DNA from: Spiroplasma ixodetis Y32
Lineage (GTDB): Bacteria > Bacillota_I > Bacilli_A > Mycoplasmatales > VBWQ01
NCBI RefSeq assembly: GCF_030316605.1
Contig: NZ_CP127039.1
Location: 930,001-994,000, forward strand
Length of the DNA stretch: 64,000 nt
Direction of reading: 5' to 3'
Position 1 is the stretch's first letter, and each line of letters begins with the position of its first letter. The translations under genes were made by a program, and so were the position numbers. The notes beneath the pieces are model-generated. The model saw only the letters and a program-made list of their open reading frames with translations. It was not told the DNA's origin and made no database searches. Below, piece by piece: positions 43,753-57,238 of this stretch.

Positions 43753-44692
43753 GGCTTTTCTCCCTTTATGTACTATTTTTAAATTTTATCACATAAATGC
43801 TGAGAAAAGCCTATCTACGGACTTCTCCCCACATTTTTAAATGAAACATAGCATTACAGTTTCAAAAGTAGGTATCTTGTTGAATTTATATGCAGCTTCT
43901 TTGGCATATAAATGAACATGATGTTTTGCAACTTTGATATGTGTTTTAAATGTTCTTCGTATATGTTTTCATACTGATTCAATTTGATTGGTATTTACGC
44001 CAATTTTTGAAACATAACCATCTTGATGGTTAACTGTTTTGTGATTAGGGAAAAGTGATTTGAAATCACGATATCCTTTTCAAGAATCAGTATGTACATC
44101 ACACTTTGAAGAAATATGGTTTCTTGCAAACTGAAAAAGATTTTTACTTTTTGCGTTTTTGATTACTTTCACAATTAAATTATTGGTTGTTTTTTCATAA
44201 ATCCCAACAATTAATGTTTTATTTATCAAAGATCTTCCTTGTTTTTTAAAACCCATATGTGAAAGATACATTTCATCCATTTGCACTATGCCCTCAACAA
44301 TAAATTGATGTTCTTGTTTGGCAATACGATTTCTGATTTCATGACCCATTCTTCAAGCAGTTTTCAAAGTCACACCCAATTCTTTTGCAACATCAGTTGA
44401 TGTAATTCCATGTTTGGTGTTTATTCATATAAAGATGAGATAAAATCAAAATCTCAAAGGTGTTTGTGACTTGTAAAAATGGTGCCATGAAGAATACTAA
44501 ATGTTTGATGACATTTCAAACATCTTATTCTTCTTAAATTAGAAGTATTCAAACTTGTTCGAGAACACATAATACATTTGTTTTTCTTCAAACTTGCTAT
44601 ATATTTTAAACAATCCTGTTCTGTTTGAAAAGCATTGTTGAACTCATTCAATTTCATTGTTTCCTCCACAAGTACATGTGGGGAGAAGTCCG
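43753..44692 (-). mobile_element. IS1595-family element, copy 8 (940 bp)
   Basis: Perfect 8-bp duplication taaataaa. Transcribed towards asnS, immediately upstream of it. Confidence 0.95.
43837..44657 (-). pseudogene. IS1595-family transposase, frameshift at codon ~60
   Basis: One A is lost from the run after HGTIF (near 44475), giving FTSHKHL. Also the Trp of CSWTS is Arg (UGA to CGA) and NLLQF is NLFQF. Confidence 0.9.
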
Positions 44693-44849
44693 TAAATAAA
44701 TTATATATTAACTATTATCTTAGTAGGGAATTATTTATGATTTTTTTCATTAATATTTGGGATAAATTTTATTTTTAGTTAGTATAAAATTTCAAATTGA
44801 ATTTTAAGTTAATGTTATAATATTACTTATAGTATAAAGGGGGTTTATT

Positions 44850-45386
44850 ATGGGAAAATTTTTAAAGTTAATTACTAATGGCTTTATGACAGGTGTTAGT
44901 GAACCATGATGTAATAATGAAGGAGTTGCAGTTTTACCTTTTGTATATAAATACAATCAATATTGATTTTTATTAATGAAAGAAAAGAATCCTTTATTTG
45001 AAAATAAAAAGATATCATTTTTTAGTACTCTAACAGGTGGTTGTAAATTAGGTAAATCATCACTAGAAACTGTTAAGAATGAAATTTTAGAAGAGACAGG
45101 AATTAATATTAGAAGTTTAAAACTTGATTGTATTTATAGACTTGGTAGTTACTATGCTAATAAAACTTCAATAAAAATATGACATTTTTATGCTGTTGAT
45201 TTATCTAGTTTGAATTTAGATTTAAAGTTAAGTTATTTTGGTAAAGGTGATGGTAGTATTGGTGAAAATGGTATTAATGGTATTTTTATTAATGAGAGTG
45301 AACTAGATAAAGTTAATGATGCACTTACATTGGCAATTTATGGAAAATTACGATTGAATAATACAATAGTGAACATAAATAAATAA
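44850..45386 (+). CDS. Nudix hydrolase (178 aa)
   Basis: Hydrolyses nucleoside-diphosphate-linked compounds. The Nudix box is GCKLGKSSLETVKNEILEET followed by GI. It fits G-x5-E-x7-xE-x2-EE-x-G, with Asn in the usual Arg position. Preceded by beta-strand sequence (GVAVLPFVYKYNQYWFLLM), where three UGA codons lie in the first 50 residues. AAGGGGG before ATG. The stop codon falls inside the target duplication of IS1595 copy 9, so the insertion just spared the gene. Substrate unknown. Confidence 0.8.
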
Positions 45387-45387
45387 A

Positions 45388-46328
45388 GGCTTTTCTCCCT
45401 TTATGTACTATTTTTAAATTTTATCGCATAAATGCTGAGAAAAGTCTATCTACGGACTTCTCCCCACATTTTTAAATGAAACATAGCATTACAGTTTCAA
45501 AAGTAGGTATCTTGTTGAATTTATATGCAGCTTCTTTGGCATATAAATGAACATGATGTTTTGCAACTTTGATATGTGTTTTAAATGTTCTTCGTATATG
45601 TTTTCATACTGATTCAATTTGATTGGTATTTACGCCAATTTTTGAAACATAACCATCTTGATGGTTAACTGTTTTGTGATTAGGGAAAAGTGATTTGAAA
45701 TCACGATATCCTTTTCAAGAATCAGTATGTACATCACACTTTGAAGAAATATGGTTTCTTGCAAACTGCAAAAGATTTTTATTTTTTGCGTTTTTGATTA
45801 CTTTCACAATTAAATTATTGGTTGTTTTTTCATAAATCCCAACAATTAATGTTTTATTTATCAAAGATCTTCCTTGTTTTTTAAAACCCATATGTGAAAG
45901 ATACATTTCATCCATTTGCACTATGCCCTCAACAATAAATTGATGTTCTTGTTTGGCAATACGATTTCTGATTTCATGACCCATTCTTCAAGCAGTTTTC
46001 AAAGTCACACCCAATTCTTTTGCAACATCAGTTGATGTAATTCCATGTTTGGTGTTTATTCATCTTAAGATGAGATAAAATCAAAATCTCAAAGGTGTTT
46101 GTGACTTGTAAAAAATGGTGCCATGAAGAATACTAAATGTTTGATGACATTTCAAACATCTTATTCTTCTTAAATTAGAAGTATTCAAACTTGTTCAAGA
46201 ACACATGATACATTTGTTTTTCTTCAAACTTGCTATATATTTTAAACAATCCTGTTCTGTTTGAAAAGCATTTTTGAACTCATTCAATTTCATTGTTTCC
46301 TCCACAAGTACATGTGGGGAGAAGTCCG
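45388..46328 (-). mobile_element. IS1595-family element, copy 9 (941 bp)
   Basis: Perfect 8-bp duplication taaataaa, the same target sequence as copy 8. Sits in the 60-bp spacer between the Nudix gene and pnuC. Confidence 0.95.
45472..46293 (-). CDS. IS1595-family transposase, intact (273 aa)
   Basis: Full frame. Minor changes NEFKNAF and LILRW relative to consensus. Confidence 0.92.
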
Positions 46329-46353
46329 TAAATAAATTTAAAAGGAAGAAAAT

Positions 46354-47247
46354 ATGTTTAAAGATATAAAATTTAGATTTATAAAAAGAAAGAAAAATAT
46401 AAAAGAATTTTTATTATCAATACCCAAAGATCTTAATAAAATTCCATTTTCTGCTAAAGTAGTTATTATTTGTTTAGGAATTTTTATGTTATGAAATACA
46501 TTTTTTGACTTGAATCATTTTATTAATCCTAATTTATATCCTTCGGTCTGAACTATTGTAAATCGTCAAGCTTATCATCCTTGACAGCAAGTATTATTAT
46601 TCTTAAATGGTATTGCTGCTTTTACTAATGTTATTTGTATAATTTTAATTTCATTTGGTAAAATTTCTAATTTTTTTTGAGGCTTTTTTGTTGTTAGTAT
46701 TTATGGTTGTATTGCTTTAGTTTGAGATTATGTTGGTGATATGCAGTTGAATTTATTTTTCTTTTTGCCTTTTCAATTTATTGGCTATAGTTTATGGAAA
46801 TTTCATTTAGATTCACAACAAGAAATAATTTCTAAACGTTTAAATTTAAAGACAAGTATTGTTACTATTTACTTTGCAATTGTTTTATCAGTATTTTTTT
46901 ATTTTGAAATTCCTGAATTTTCACGTGTAATTTTAGGGAAATATGATTTTGATGGTAATACTTTTCAACAAGTTTTACCACATATTCTAGATTCATTAAC
47001 TAATTCTTTAAGTATTGTTGCGCAAATACTAATGTTATTACGTTTTCGTGAACAATGAATTTTTTGAATAATTGTTAATATTTTTCAAATAGCTATGTAT
47101 TCGGGAGTTGCTCATAATCGTTTGGATGTAAATCTTTTATTAATGTGAATTGTTGCTCTTGGTAATTCTGGTTTTGGTTTTTATCAATGATTTTTTGTAA
47201 GAAGTAAAGAAAAAGTAGTAGTTAAAAAAGAAACATATGAGCAGTAA
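46354..47247 (+). CDS. pnuC: nicotinamide riboside transporter PnuC-like (297 aa)
   Basis: Membrane carrier for NAD precursors. Seven or so hydrophobic segments. The C-terminal half carries the PnuC signature region DSLTNSLSIVAQILMLLRFREQ followed by WIFWIIVN, the aromatic substrate gate. A longer N-terminal soluble segment (~30 residues) precedes the first helix. AAAGGAAG precedes ATG. IS1595 copy 9 ends only 25 bp upstream, separating it from earlier sequence; the promoter may have been changed. Confidence 0.85.
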
Positions 47248-47342
47248 TAACTTTTAAATAAGAAAAATAATAATTTAGAAAATAAGTTATTATTTTGTAT
47301 AATAGTTTGTAAAGTATAAAATAATTATTAAAGAAGGTTATT

Positions 47343-47813
47343 ATGAAAAAAAATGTATATATATTAAAAAATTTAGATGACACTAATACTCTTGCCAAAA
47401 TAATTGCTAAAATTGCTAAACCAAATTTAATTTTATTATTAAATGGTCCGCTTGGTAGTGGTAAAACACAAATTACTAAATTAATTGGTAATTTACTTGG
47501 AGTTAAAAATATTATTAATTCACCAACTTTTATTATTTGAAATAAGTATCAAACTAAATATGAATGAAATTTAATTCATATGGATGCTTATCGTTTAATT
47601 AATCCTCATTTAGAAGAATATTATGAAATAATGATGAATAATTTTATGATAATTGAATGATCAGAAAGATTAAAAATTAATTTTAATAATTATTCATATA
47701 TTGCTATAGATTTTAAAATTATTGATATTAATAGTAGACAAATAGTTATTAATACTAATCTTCTTACAAAAGAGGAAGAAAAGTATTTATTTGATGCATT
47801 AAAAAAAATATAG
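47343..47813 (+). CDS. tsaE: tRNA threonylcarbamoyladenosine ATPase TsaE (156 aa)
   Basis: ATPase needed for t6A37 modification of ANN-decoding tRNAs. Walker A GPLGSGKTQITK, then SPTFIIWNKY, HMDAYRL and the Walker B-like FMIIEWSERL, all standard TsaE landmarks. Three or more UGA Trp codons. AAGAAGG precedes ATG. Transcribed towards a bidirectional terminator. Confidence 0.93.
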
Positions 47814-47824
47814 AATTTTATTTA

Positions 47825-47858
47825 TAAAAAAAGTAGGAAAAATCCTACTTTTTTTATA
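47825..47858. terminator. bidirectional terminator between tsaE and the convergent operon
   Basis: AAAAAAAGTAGGA / TCCTACTTTTTTT around a 4-nt A loop, U-rich in both directions. Overlaps the stop codon of the minus-strand gene. Confidence 0.92.
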
Positions 47859-49212
47859 CTTGTATATGAAAGTAATTAAGCATAATACTATTAATAGTAC
47901 TTTGACTAATTAGACCAAGTTTTTGATATTGTTTTAATACTTCTAAAGTATAATTATTATCATCAACAGGATAATAATTATTTAAACCTCAAAGTAAACC
48001 AGCAAATAATACTAATGAACCAATAGCAATTGGACTAAAAGCATAATACACAGTTATTTTACGATTATGATATCCGATTAAAGAAGCAAATAATCATCCT
48101 GTGACAAAAGCAATCATTCAATATAATAATGTCACTACTTGTTGATCAGTTATAAATCAAAATATTAACATTAATAAAATAGTTGTAAAGAAACGACTCA
48201 TAATTGGAGTTTTAAATAATTTATAATTTCAAATGAAAGGTAACATTGCTCCTAATGAAATTACAGGAAAAACTCAAAATCCTGACATGATATTAATATT
48301 ATCAACAACACTTTGTAAAATACCGGTTAGAATCATTGCACCAATTCAAATGAAAATTGCTTTTCATCATCCATAAAATCCTTCAACAAATCTGCCAACA
48401 CGATAAAACATTCAGAGTGAAAATATTAAATTAATAGGAGCTGAAGGATTTATATCATTACCAGCAAATGGGTAAATTAATCACCTTCAATATTGATAAG
48501 CACCAAATATTAAGTTATGATAATTGGCACCAAAAAGCAAATGTTGTTGTTTATAATCTAATGCTAATCAATCATCTTGACTAAGATTTATAATTACTAG
48601 AAAAACAACAAGTGTAATAATAGGAATTATAAAAAGAAATCAGGTAACTGCCAAATTAGCATTAGTACATTTTTTTAATGTTTCGCTTAAGTAACGACGG
48701 TTTTGAAAATTAACTTTTTTTCAATTATCACTTAAAGTTCCAGTACTATTATCTTCATTAGTCTCTTCATTATTTTCGGTTTCAGTTTCAAGTTGGGGTA
48801 AGTCTACCTTAATAAATTTAGTAATACTAGGATAAATTTTAGATAATTCTTGAACAATTTTGTCACTAGTAGCAATAATAACATCAACCGCTGGTGACAT
48901 TCGATTTTCGTTTTGGTTATCATCATTTAAAATAACCATTAAATAACGAATATCTTTAACACCTTCATCTGCTAATTGTTTATGTAAAATTTCATAAACT
49001 TCATCTTTGTTTTTTAAATGGTGAGGATTAAAATTATTTTCTTTAATAATTTTAATGATATGATAAGTATTACTATCTTTATTAGTTAGATATACTTCAC
49101 CTTTAACATGTAGTTTTAATTCTTTAGGAACATTAAATGGTCGATAATCTTGATGACTAATAAAATAATCAACTAATTGTAAACCTAAAATATCTAGAAT
49201 ATTATCATCCAT
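47854..49212 (-). CDS. rhomboid-like multi-span membrane protein (452 aa)
   Basis: N-terminal ~165 residues are soluble and acidic, ending in a Glu/Asn/Thr-rich linker. At least six hydrophobic segments follow. The layout of helices and the segment NPSAPINLIFSLWMFYRVGR then FVEGFYGWW resemble the second helix of rhomboid proteases (HxxxN...GRFVE). However, I see neither the GxSG serine motif (SGFWVFPVISLG lies there) nor the catalytic His, so it may be an inactive rhomboid. More than ten UGA Trp codons. Start overlaps the rluD stop as TAATG, indicating translational coupling. Family assignment tentative; unknown membrane protein is the alternative. Confidence 0.6.
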
Positions 49213-50189
49213 TATTTAACACTTTCCTTTCGTAATAATTGTAATTTATTTTCAAAAAAATCAGGTAAATTACATTCAAAAGTCATAACTTTTTTAGTTG
49301 TGGGATGAGTAAAGGTAATGACTTTAGCATGTAAGTATTGTCCAATATTAGCATTTTCCAATTTAACCTTGCTGTATAAAGGGTCATTTACAATTGGATG
49401 TTCAATTCACTCAAAATGAACACGAATTTGGTGTGTTCGACCAGTTTCTAATTGACATTGAACTAAAGTATAGTCTTTAAATCGCTCAATAACTGTAAAA
49501 TGAGTAGTTGCTTTCTTACTATTTTGTTCATTGACCATCATTTTTAGACGATTATTATTGCTTCTAGCAATAGGCGCTTTAATGGTTCCTGATCTACCTT
49601 TAATTGTACCATGAACTAATGCAATATAAATTCGTTTAATTTCATGTTTTTGTAATTGTTCTGCTAAAATATGATGACTAATTTTATTTTTAGCTACTAA
49701 TAATAATCCTGTCGTTTGTTTGTCAATACGATGAACAATGCCTGGACGTAAATTATTTTTATCAATATTTTCAATTTTAGATTGGAATAATAATCCGTTA
49801 ACTAAAGTATTATCTCAATTACCTGCTCCTGGGTGGACAACCAAATTATTAGGTTTGTTAATAACAAGAATTTCATTATCCTCATAAACTATTTCAAAAT
49901 CAATTGCAGTTGCTTTTAAAGTGTTCTCTTTTTCATTTTTAATAATAATATTTATTTCATCATTATTTTTTAATAATAAGTTAGTTGATGAAATAGTTTT
50001 ATTATTAACTATTACTTGCCCATTAGTGATTAAATTTTGGATAAAATTTCGTGAATAATGATGTTCTGTTAATACCATTGCTAAATATTTGTCGATGCGG
50101 ATATTTTTGTTTTCATGATATGTTAGTTTTATCATCTTTTGATTTTCTATCATTGATGATTGTTGTGAATGTTCCGTTGTTGACTTCAT
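49212..50189 (-). CDS. rluD: 23S rRNA pseudouridine synthase RluD-like (325 aa)
   Basis: N-terminal S4-type RNA-binding domain (RIDKYLAMVLTEHHYSRNFI), then the catalytic domain with NKPNNLVVHPG and the active-site aspartate in GIVHRIDKQTTGLLLVAK, and GRTHQIRVHF. ATG at 50189 is preferred for the TGGAGA 11 bp upstream. An in-frame ATG at 50222 would add 11 residues, and one lies further in at MIKLTYH. The gene overlaps the 3' end of lspA by 167 bp. RluD/RluC distinction is by similarity of motif pattern only. Confidence 0.9.
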
Positions 50190-50730
50190 TATTGTGTTCT
50201 CCAAACTTTTCTTGATAGGCATTAATTATGGTTCCAATAATTATTTGTAGAATAATAATTGTGATACCAATGGTAATAAATATATCCGCAGTATTAAAAA
50301 TAGTATATGGCGGGAATAGTTGTCATAGTAAAAAGTCAATAACACCACCTTTGTGTAAAAATCTATCGGTTAAATTACCGATTATTCCTGCAATAACAAA
50401 ACTGAGACCTAGTGCTCTGTTAATAGATTTAGTAAATAATAGTCAGGTGCTACTAGCAATTGCTACTAGAAAAGCAAAAGTTATTAGAAAGATTTTTTGA
50501 TTTTGAAAAAAACTAAAAGCAGAACCATAATTAATAATAAATTTTAAATTAATAAATCCGGGTATGAATTTATATTCTTCACCAGCTTTTATTCCATTTT
50601 GTACTGCTAATTTTATCATTTGATCAGTGACAATTAGAATAATAATTGCACAAAAACAAATTATTTTAGTTAATCATTTTCAATCACGTGTTTTTAAATG
50701 ATTTTTAATTGCTAATCAAGAAAATTCCAT
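50023..50730 (-). CDS. lspA: lipoprotein signal peptidase LspA (235 aa)
   Basis: Aspartyl protease that removes lipoprotein signal peptides in the membrane. Four hydrophobic segments. Catalytic motifs AGIIGNLTDR and FNTADIFITIG provide the two aspartates. The usual family length (~160-200) is exceeded by a hydrophilic C-terminal tail that overlaps rluD in another frame before reaching UAA at 50023. Because UGA is not a stop here the tail is simply read through; whether it matters is unclear. Downstream of ileS by 31 bp in the same operon. Confidence 0.9.
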
Positions 50731-50761
50731 AATTACTTCTTTCTAAACTAATATTAGTTAT

Positions 50762-53524
<2,763 letters not shown>

Positions 53525-53937
53525 GTATATTATTCTCCTTTAAAATAACAAGTTTTATTTGTACTAATTATTCTTTTTTATTCTTAAATCATTATACTAG
53601 TAATTACTTGAAATTTGTATAATATTTACTTTATTTTAATAATAAGATTTTATAAAACTTAAAAGTTAAAAATATTACTTTTAGTGAGTATTATTTTATA
53701 ATAAAGTATAAACTTATTAAAGTTTATAAAAAATATTTTTTTAATAATGTTAAAAAAGAGGTTAATGAATAATGTTAAAAATTTTTATTTCATATCATCA
53801 TTTAAGAGAACAAAAAGCAAAGGATGAATTATCAGAATTAATTTTGGAATGTTATGGAGAAAATTTTGAAGTGAAAGACGTATCTGTAAAACTAGGTGAT
53901 ATTGATCCGCAATTGCCTCCTAAAAAGATATTTAAAC

Positions 53938-55320
53938 GGCATTGGTTAGATAAGTTTACTTTCTTGTCTTCAAATCTGTACAAATTGGTTTGGAGACATT
54001 TTTAATCGTAAAATCATTCTATCATTATTTCATCAGTTAATAAATTTTCTTAATGTTTCTGTGAAATGTTTAATGCTATTAAACTTGTTACCAAACATAA
54101 TTTTAAAATCTCTTTTGATTCAGCGATTTAAACATTCACTTACTTGGTTGCCTTTAAATCCTGATAAACTTTTTGAATGAATTAAAGTTTTACTTTTATT
54201 AAAACTATTTGTAACTATTTTACTAGTATTACCTGAACCTAAATCAGACTGGATAAATGTTGCAAATATTTTATGTTCTTTACGACTTGCCTTTGTTACT
54301 TGATTAAGAACATTTAAAATGGTTATTGCATTTTCACTTTTATTAATTTTTCAACCAACTATAGCATTACTATTCATATCTGTAGCAATTTCTAATAATA
54401 ATTTAGTTTTTTTATTATTAATAATTAATTCTTTAAATCAAGTACCATCGATGCCAACTTTTTCAAGATAAGTATTACTGGTAAAATTACGTTTTAATAA
54501 ATCTTGGCAATTTGATTTTAAGGAATTAGATTTCGCTCTACGCTGTTTTTTGGGTTTGGTTAATAGTTTTGATATTATTATCTTCTAATAACCTCATAAT
54601 GCTGTTTTTACTGCATTTAAGATTGGTGTTGTTTTTCTTTAATTCTAATCTCACCTTTTCTAAACTAGTAATTTTAATTATTTTATCTTTGTTGCTAATA
54701 ACAACAATTTTATTTAATTCTTTTAATAACTCATTATCAATTTTTGTTTGATATTTCTTTTTACCGTTTTTTATTCATTTATAATATGCAACTTTACTGA
54801 TAGGTAACAAACTAATTATGTCATTAATTCCATAATTTTTATTTCTATATTTATCAACTATTAAAAAACATTTACTTTTCAATAATTTACTATTTAAAAT
54901 ATTTTGATTGTTTTTTAATTCTTTATCACAGGATTGTTTTTGTCTTAAAAATTCATTTTTTATTTTTTCTTTTAGTAGTGACTTTTTGAGTTTTTTATTT
55001 TCAAGTTTTAAATTTTTATCTTTGATATTCACTTTATCTATTTGATGATTTGTTTGAAAAGTATGAATAGTAATTAATTTATTATTTTTTTGATATTTTT
55101 TTACTCAATTATAAATTAATGATCTGGTTGATAATTGATATTTGGTTTTAATATCAATGGTTTTTAATTTTTTAATCACTACATATTCATTTAAAACATC
55201 TAGTTTAATTTTTCTTGTATAAACTTTATATTTCATCTTTACTCCTTAACTATTAATTATTTAAACTAATCATACTGTCTAGATTAAAAATTATAGGAGT
55301 AAACTTAACTAACTTATGCC
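53938..55320 (-). mobile_element. IS3-like element B (1383 bp)
   Basis: Ends GGCAT...ATGCC with 24-bp imperfect inverted repeats. A 3-bp aac lies on both sides, the duplication size expected for IS3 elements. Inserted in the TIR-like gene. Confidence 0.88.
53946..55236 (-). CDS. IS3-like transposase B, two overlapping frames
   Basis: Upstream frame (55236-54538, 232 aa): helix-turn-helix MKYKVYTRKIKLDVLNEYV, coiled coil NLKLENKKLKKSLLKEKI and a second HTH. Downstream frame: integrase core with Asp in VGIDGTWFKEL, Asp in FIQSDLGSGN, Glu in NQVSECLNRW, then UAA at 53946. The two are joined by a frame change in ACCCAAAAAACAG. The shift is +1, not the -1 usual in IS3. Element A has the same arrangement. 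Either a programmed event or an inherited lesion. Confidence 0.75.
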
Positions 55321-56004
55321 AACTATTAGAGAAGAGTATTTAAAAGATTCAGATATTACTATAGTTATTTTAGGAAAACATACAAAATGTAGAAAACATA
55401 TTGATTAAGAAATTGCAGCTTCATTATCAATATATGGTAGTCTTCATCGAAGGGGAAAGAATGGTTTATTAATACTTTTAACTGATGATTTTATTAAAAA
55501 AGCAAAAAAAATTGTGATTTTAATGATAATGATTACAAAACTTTAATTAATGAACAAAATTCTACTCCAAGAATTTATGAAAATGTAATAAATAACTATG
55601 CAATTGTTGAAAGTTTTTCAAATGTAGTTTCAAATCCTTTAAAGTTAAAAAAAATACTTGATAAATGTCAAAATAAAGTTAAAACTGAAAAACTGAAAAA
55701 TAACTTTGATCTTTTCAAAGAAATAAATTTATTTGAAGAAAATATAGAAGATTGTCCAAAAAAATCTAAAAATAAACTAAATTGTTATTTTTTTTTCACA
55801 AAAACATAAATCAAAAAATTTATTTTTTGAAGAAGTTAAAACTGAAGTTAATAATAATAAACATTATTCTGAAAATCTTTTTAGTTATGAAAATATTTGA
55901 AAAGATTTTCATTATTTTTATTAAAAATTAAAAAATATAGTTTTTTATCAATTATTTAAGAAATTTTATGTAACTCAGAATGTTGTTTTAAATAATATTT
56001 TTAA

Positions 56005-56944
56005 CGGACTTCTCCCCACATGTACTTGTGGAGGAAACAATGAAATTGAATGAGTTCAACAATGCTTTTCAAACAGAACAGGATTGTTTAAAATATATAG
56101 CAAGTTTGAAGAAAAACAAATGTATCATGTGTTCTTGAACAAGTTTGAATACTTCTAATTTAAGAAGAATAAGATGTTTGAAATGTCATCAAACATTTAG
56201 TATTCTTCATGGCACCATTTTTTACAAGTCACAAACACCTTTGAGATTTTGATTTTATCTCATCTTTAGATGAATAAACACCAAACATGGAATTACATCA
56301 ACTGATGTTGCAAAAGAATTGGGTGTGACTTTGAAAACTGCTTGAAGAATGGGTCATGAAATCAGAAATCGTATTGCCAAACAAGAACATCAATTTATTG
56401 TTGAGGCATAGTGCAAATGGATGAAATGTATCTTTCACATATGGGTTTTAAAAAACAAGGAAGATCTTTGATAAATAAAACATTAATTGTTGGGATTTAT
56501 GAAAAAACAACCAATAATTTAATTGTGAAAGTAATCAAAAACGCAAAAAGTAAAAATCTTTTGCAGTTTGCAAGAAACCATATTTCTTCAAAGTGTGATG
56601 TACATACTGATTCTTGAAAAGGATATCGTGATTTCAAATCACTTTTCCCTAATCACAAAACAGTTAACCATCAAGATGGTTATGTTTCAAAAATTGGCGT
56701 AAATACCAATCAAATTGAATCAGTATGAAAACATATACGAAGAACATTTAAAACACATATCAAAGTTGCAAAACATCATGTTCATTTATATGCCAAAGAA
56801 GCTGCATATAAATTCAACAAGATACCTACTTTTGAAACTGTAATGCTATGTTTCATTTAAAAATGTGGGGAGAAGTCCGTAGATAGGCTTTTCTCAGCAT
56901 TTATGTGATAAAATTTAAAAATAGTACATAAAGGGAGAAAAGCC
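56005..56944 (+). mobile_element. IS1595-family element, copy 10 (940 bp)
   Basis: Perfect 8-bp duplication atttttaa. Confidence 0.95.
56040..56860 (+). pseudogene. IS1595-family transposase, frameshift at codon ~122
   Basis: One G is missing from GTTGAGGGCATAG (near 56405), giving VEA then UAG, just before the first catalytic Asp. Confidence 0.92.
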
Positions 56945-57105
56945 ATTTTTAATTAAAAAAAATAAATAATTAAATACTAATTAAGCATATAGATGTATAT
57001 TAATAGTTAATTATAAATATCAAAAATATATAAAATTTTAAAAAGGTTTTAATTTTTTTAGTAAATAAAACTAAAAAAACTTTATTTTAGTAGTATAATA
57101 AAAAT
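56945..57105. other. AT-rich spacer upstream of the small RNA
   Basis: No reading frame or repeat recognised; only the putative -10 near its end. Confidence 0.5.
57094..57099 (+). promoter_or_regulatory. putative -10 of the small RNA
   Basis: TATAAT seven bases before the first stem of the predicted RNA. The -35 position is AT-rich without a good TTGACA match. Confidence 0.4.
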
Positions 57106-57194
57106 ACTTACTTAGTTAAGGGTAAGTAAATATTCATTGCGGTTGGCACCTAACAGTGAATAGGAGTTACCATTATTGGTAACTCTTTTATTTT
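57106..57194 (+). ncRNA. candidate structured small RNA with anti-RBS loop
   Basis: Three successive stems in ~85 nt: TACTTAC/GTAAGTA (57106-57128), TATTCATTG/CAGTGAATA (57131-57162, one G-U pair) and GAGTTACC/GGTAACTC (57164-57185), the last followed by TTTTATTTT as an intrinsic terminator. No reading frame is present. The 14-nt loop of the second stem plus the adjoining stem base contains TTGGCACCTAAC. That is the exact complement of the Shine-Dalgarno region of the 325-aa gene at 2726-3703 and of its tandem duplicate. This is the layout of a loop-kissing antisense regulator. Seen: stems, terminator, complementarity. Inferred: transcription and regulation. Confidence 0.55.
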
Positions 57195-57238
57195 AAATAA
57201 TTATTATATACCTCAAAATTTAATAATATTTAAATTAT

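Larger units (their letters stand above)
53772..55922 (+). pseudogene. TIR-like (DUF1863/ThsB-type) protein, destroyed by IS and point lesions
   Basis: N-terminal part MLKIFISYHHLREQKAKDEL matches the FISYHH start of TIR-like DUF1863 domains. IS3-like element B (53938-55320) splits it. Downstream the fold continues: TIREEYLKDSDITIVILGKH then TKCRKHID, UAA where Trp is expected, and EIAASLSIYGSLHRRGKNGL. After a slip in a poly-A run comes TPRIYENVINNYAIVESFSN then VVSNPLKLKKIL, the usual end of this domain. A further C-terminal extension (NLFFEEVKTEVNNNKHYSEN) runs to 55922 after another slip in a T-run. DUF1863 TIR-like proteins act in anti-phage systems such as Thoeris by making NAD-derived signals. 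No partner gene is next to this remnant. Confidence 0.65.

Noticed and set aside
53525..53771. T-box leader before ileS
   Set aside because: No TGGNACCGCG-like motif or specifier hairpin in the upstream 250 bp.
54569..54751. 60-codon hydrophobic frame found in two places (also 37068-37250)
   Set aside because: Opposite strand of the IS3-like transposase; identical because the IS copies are.
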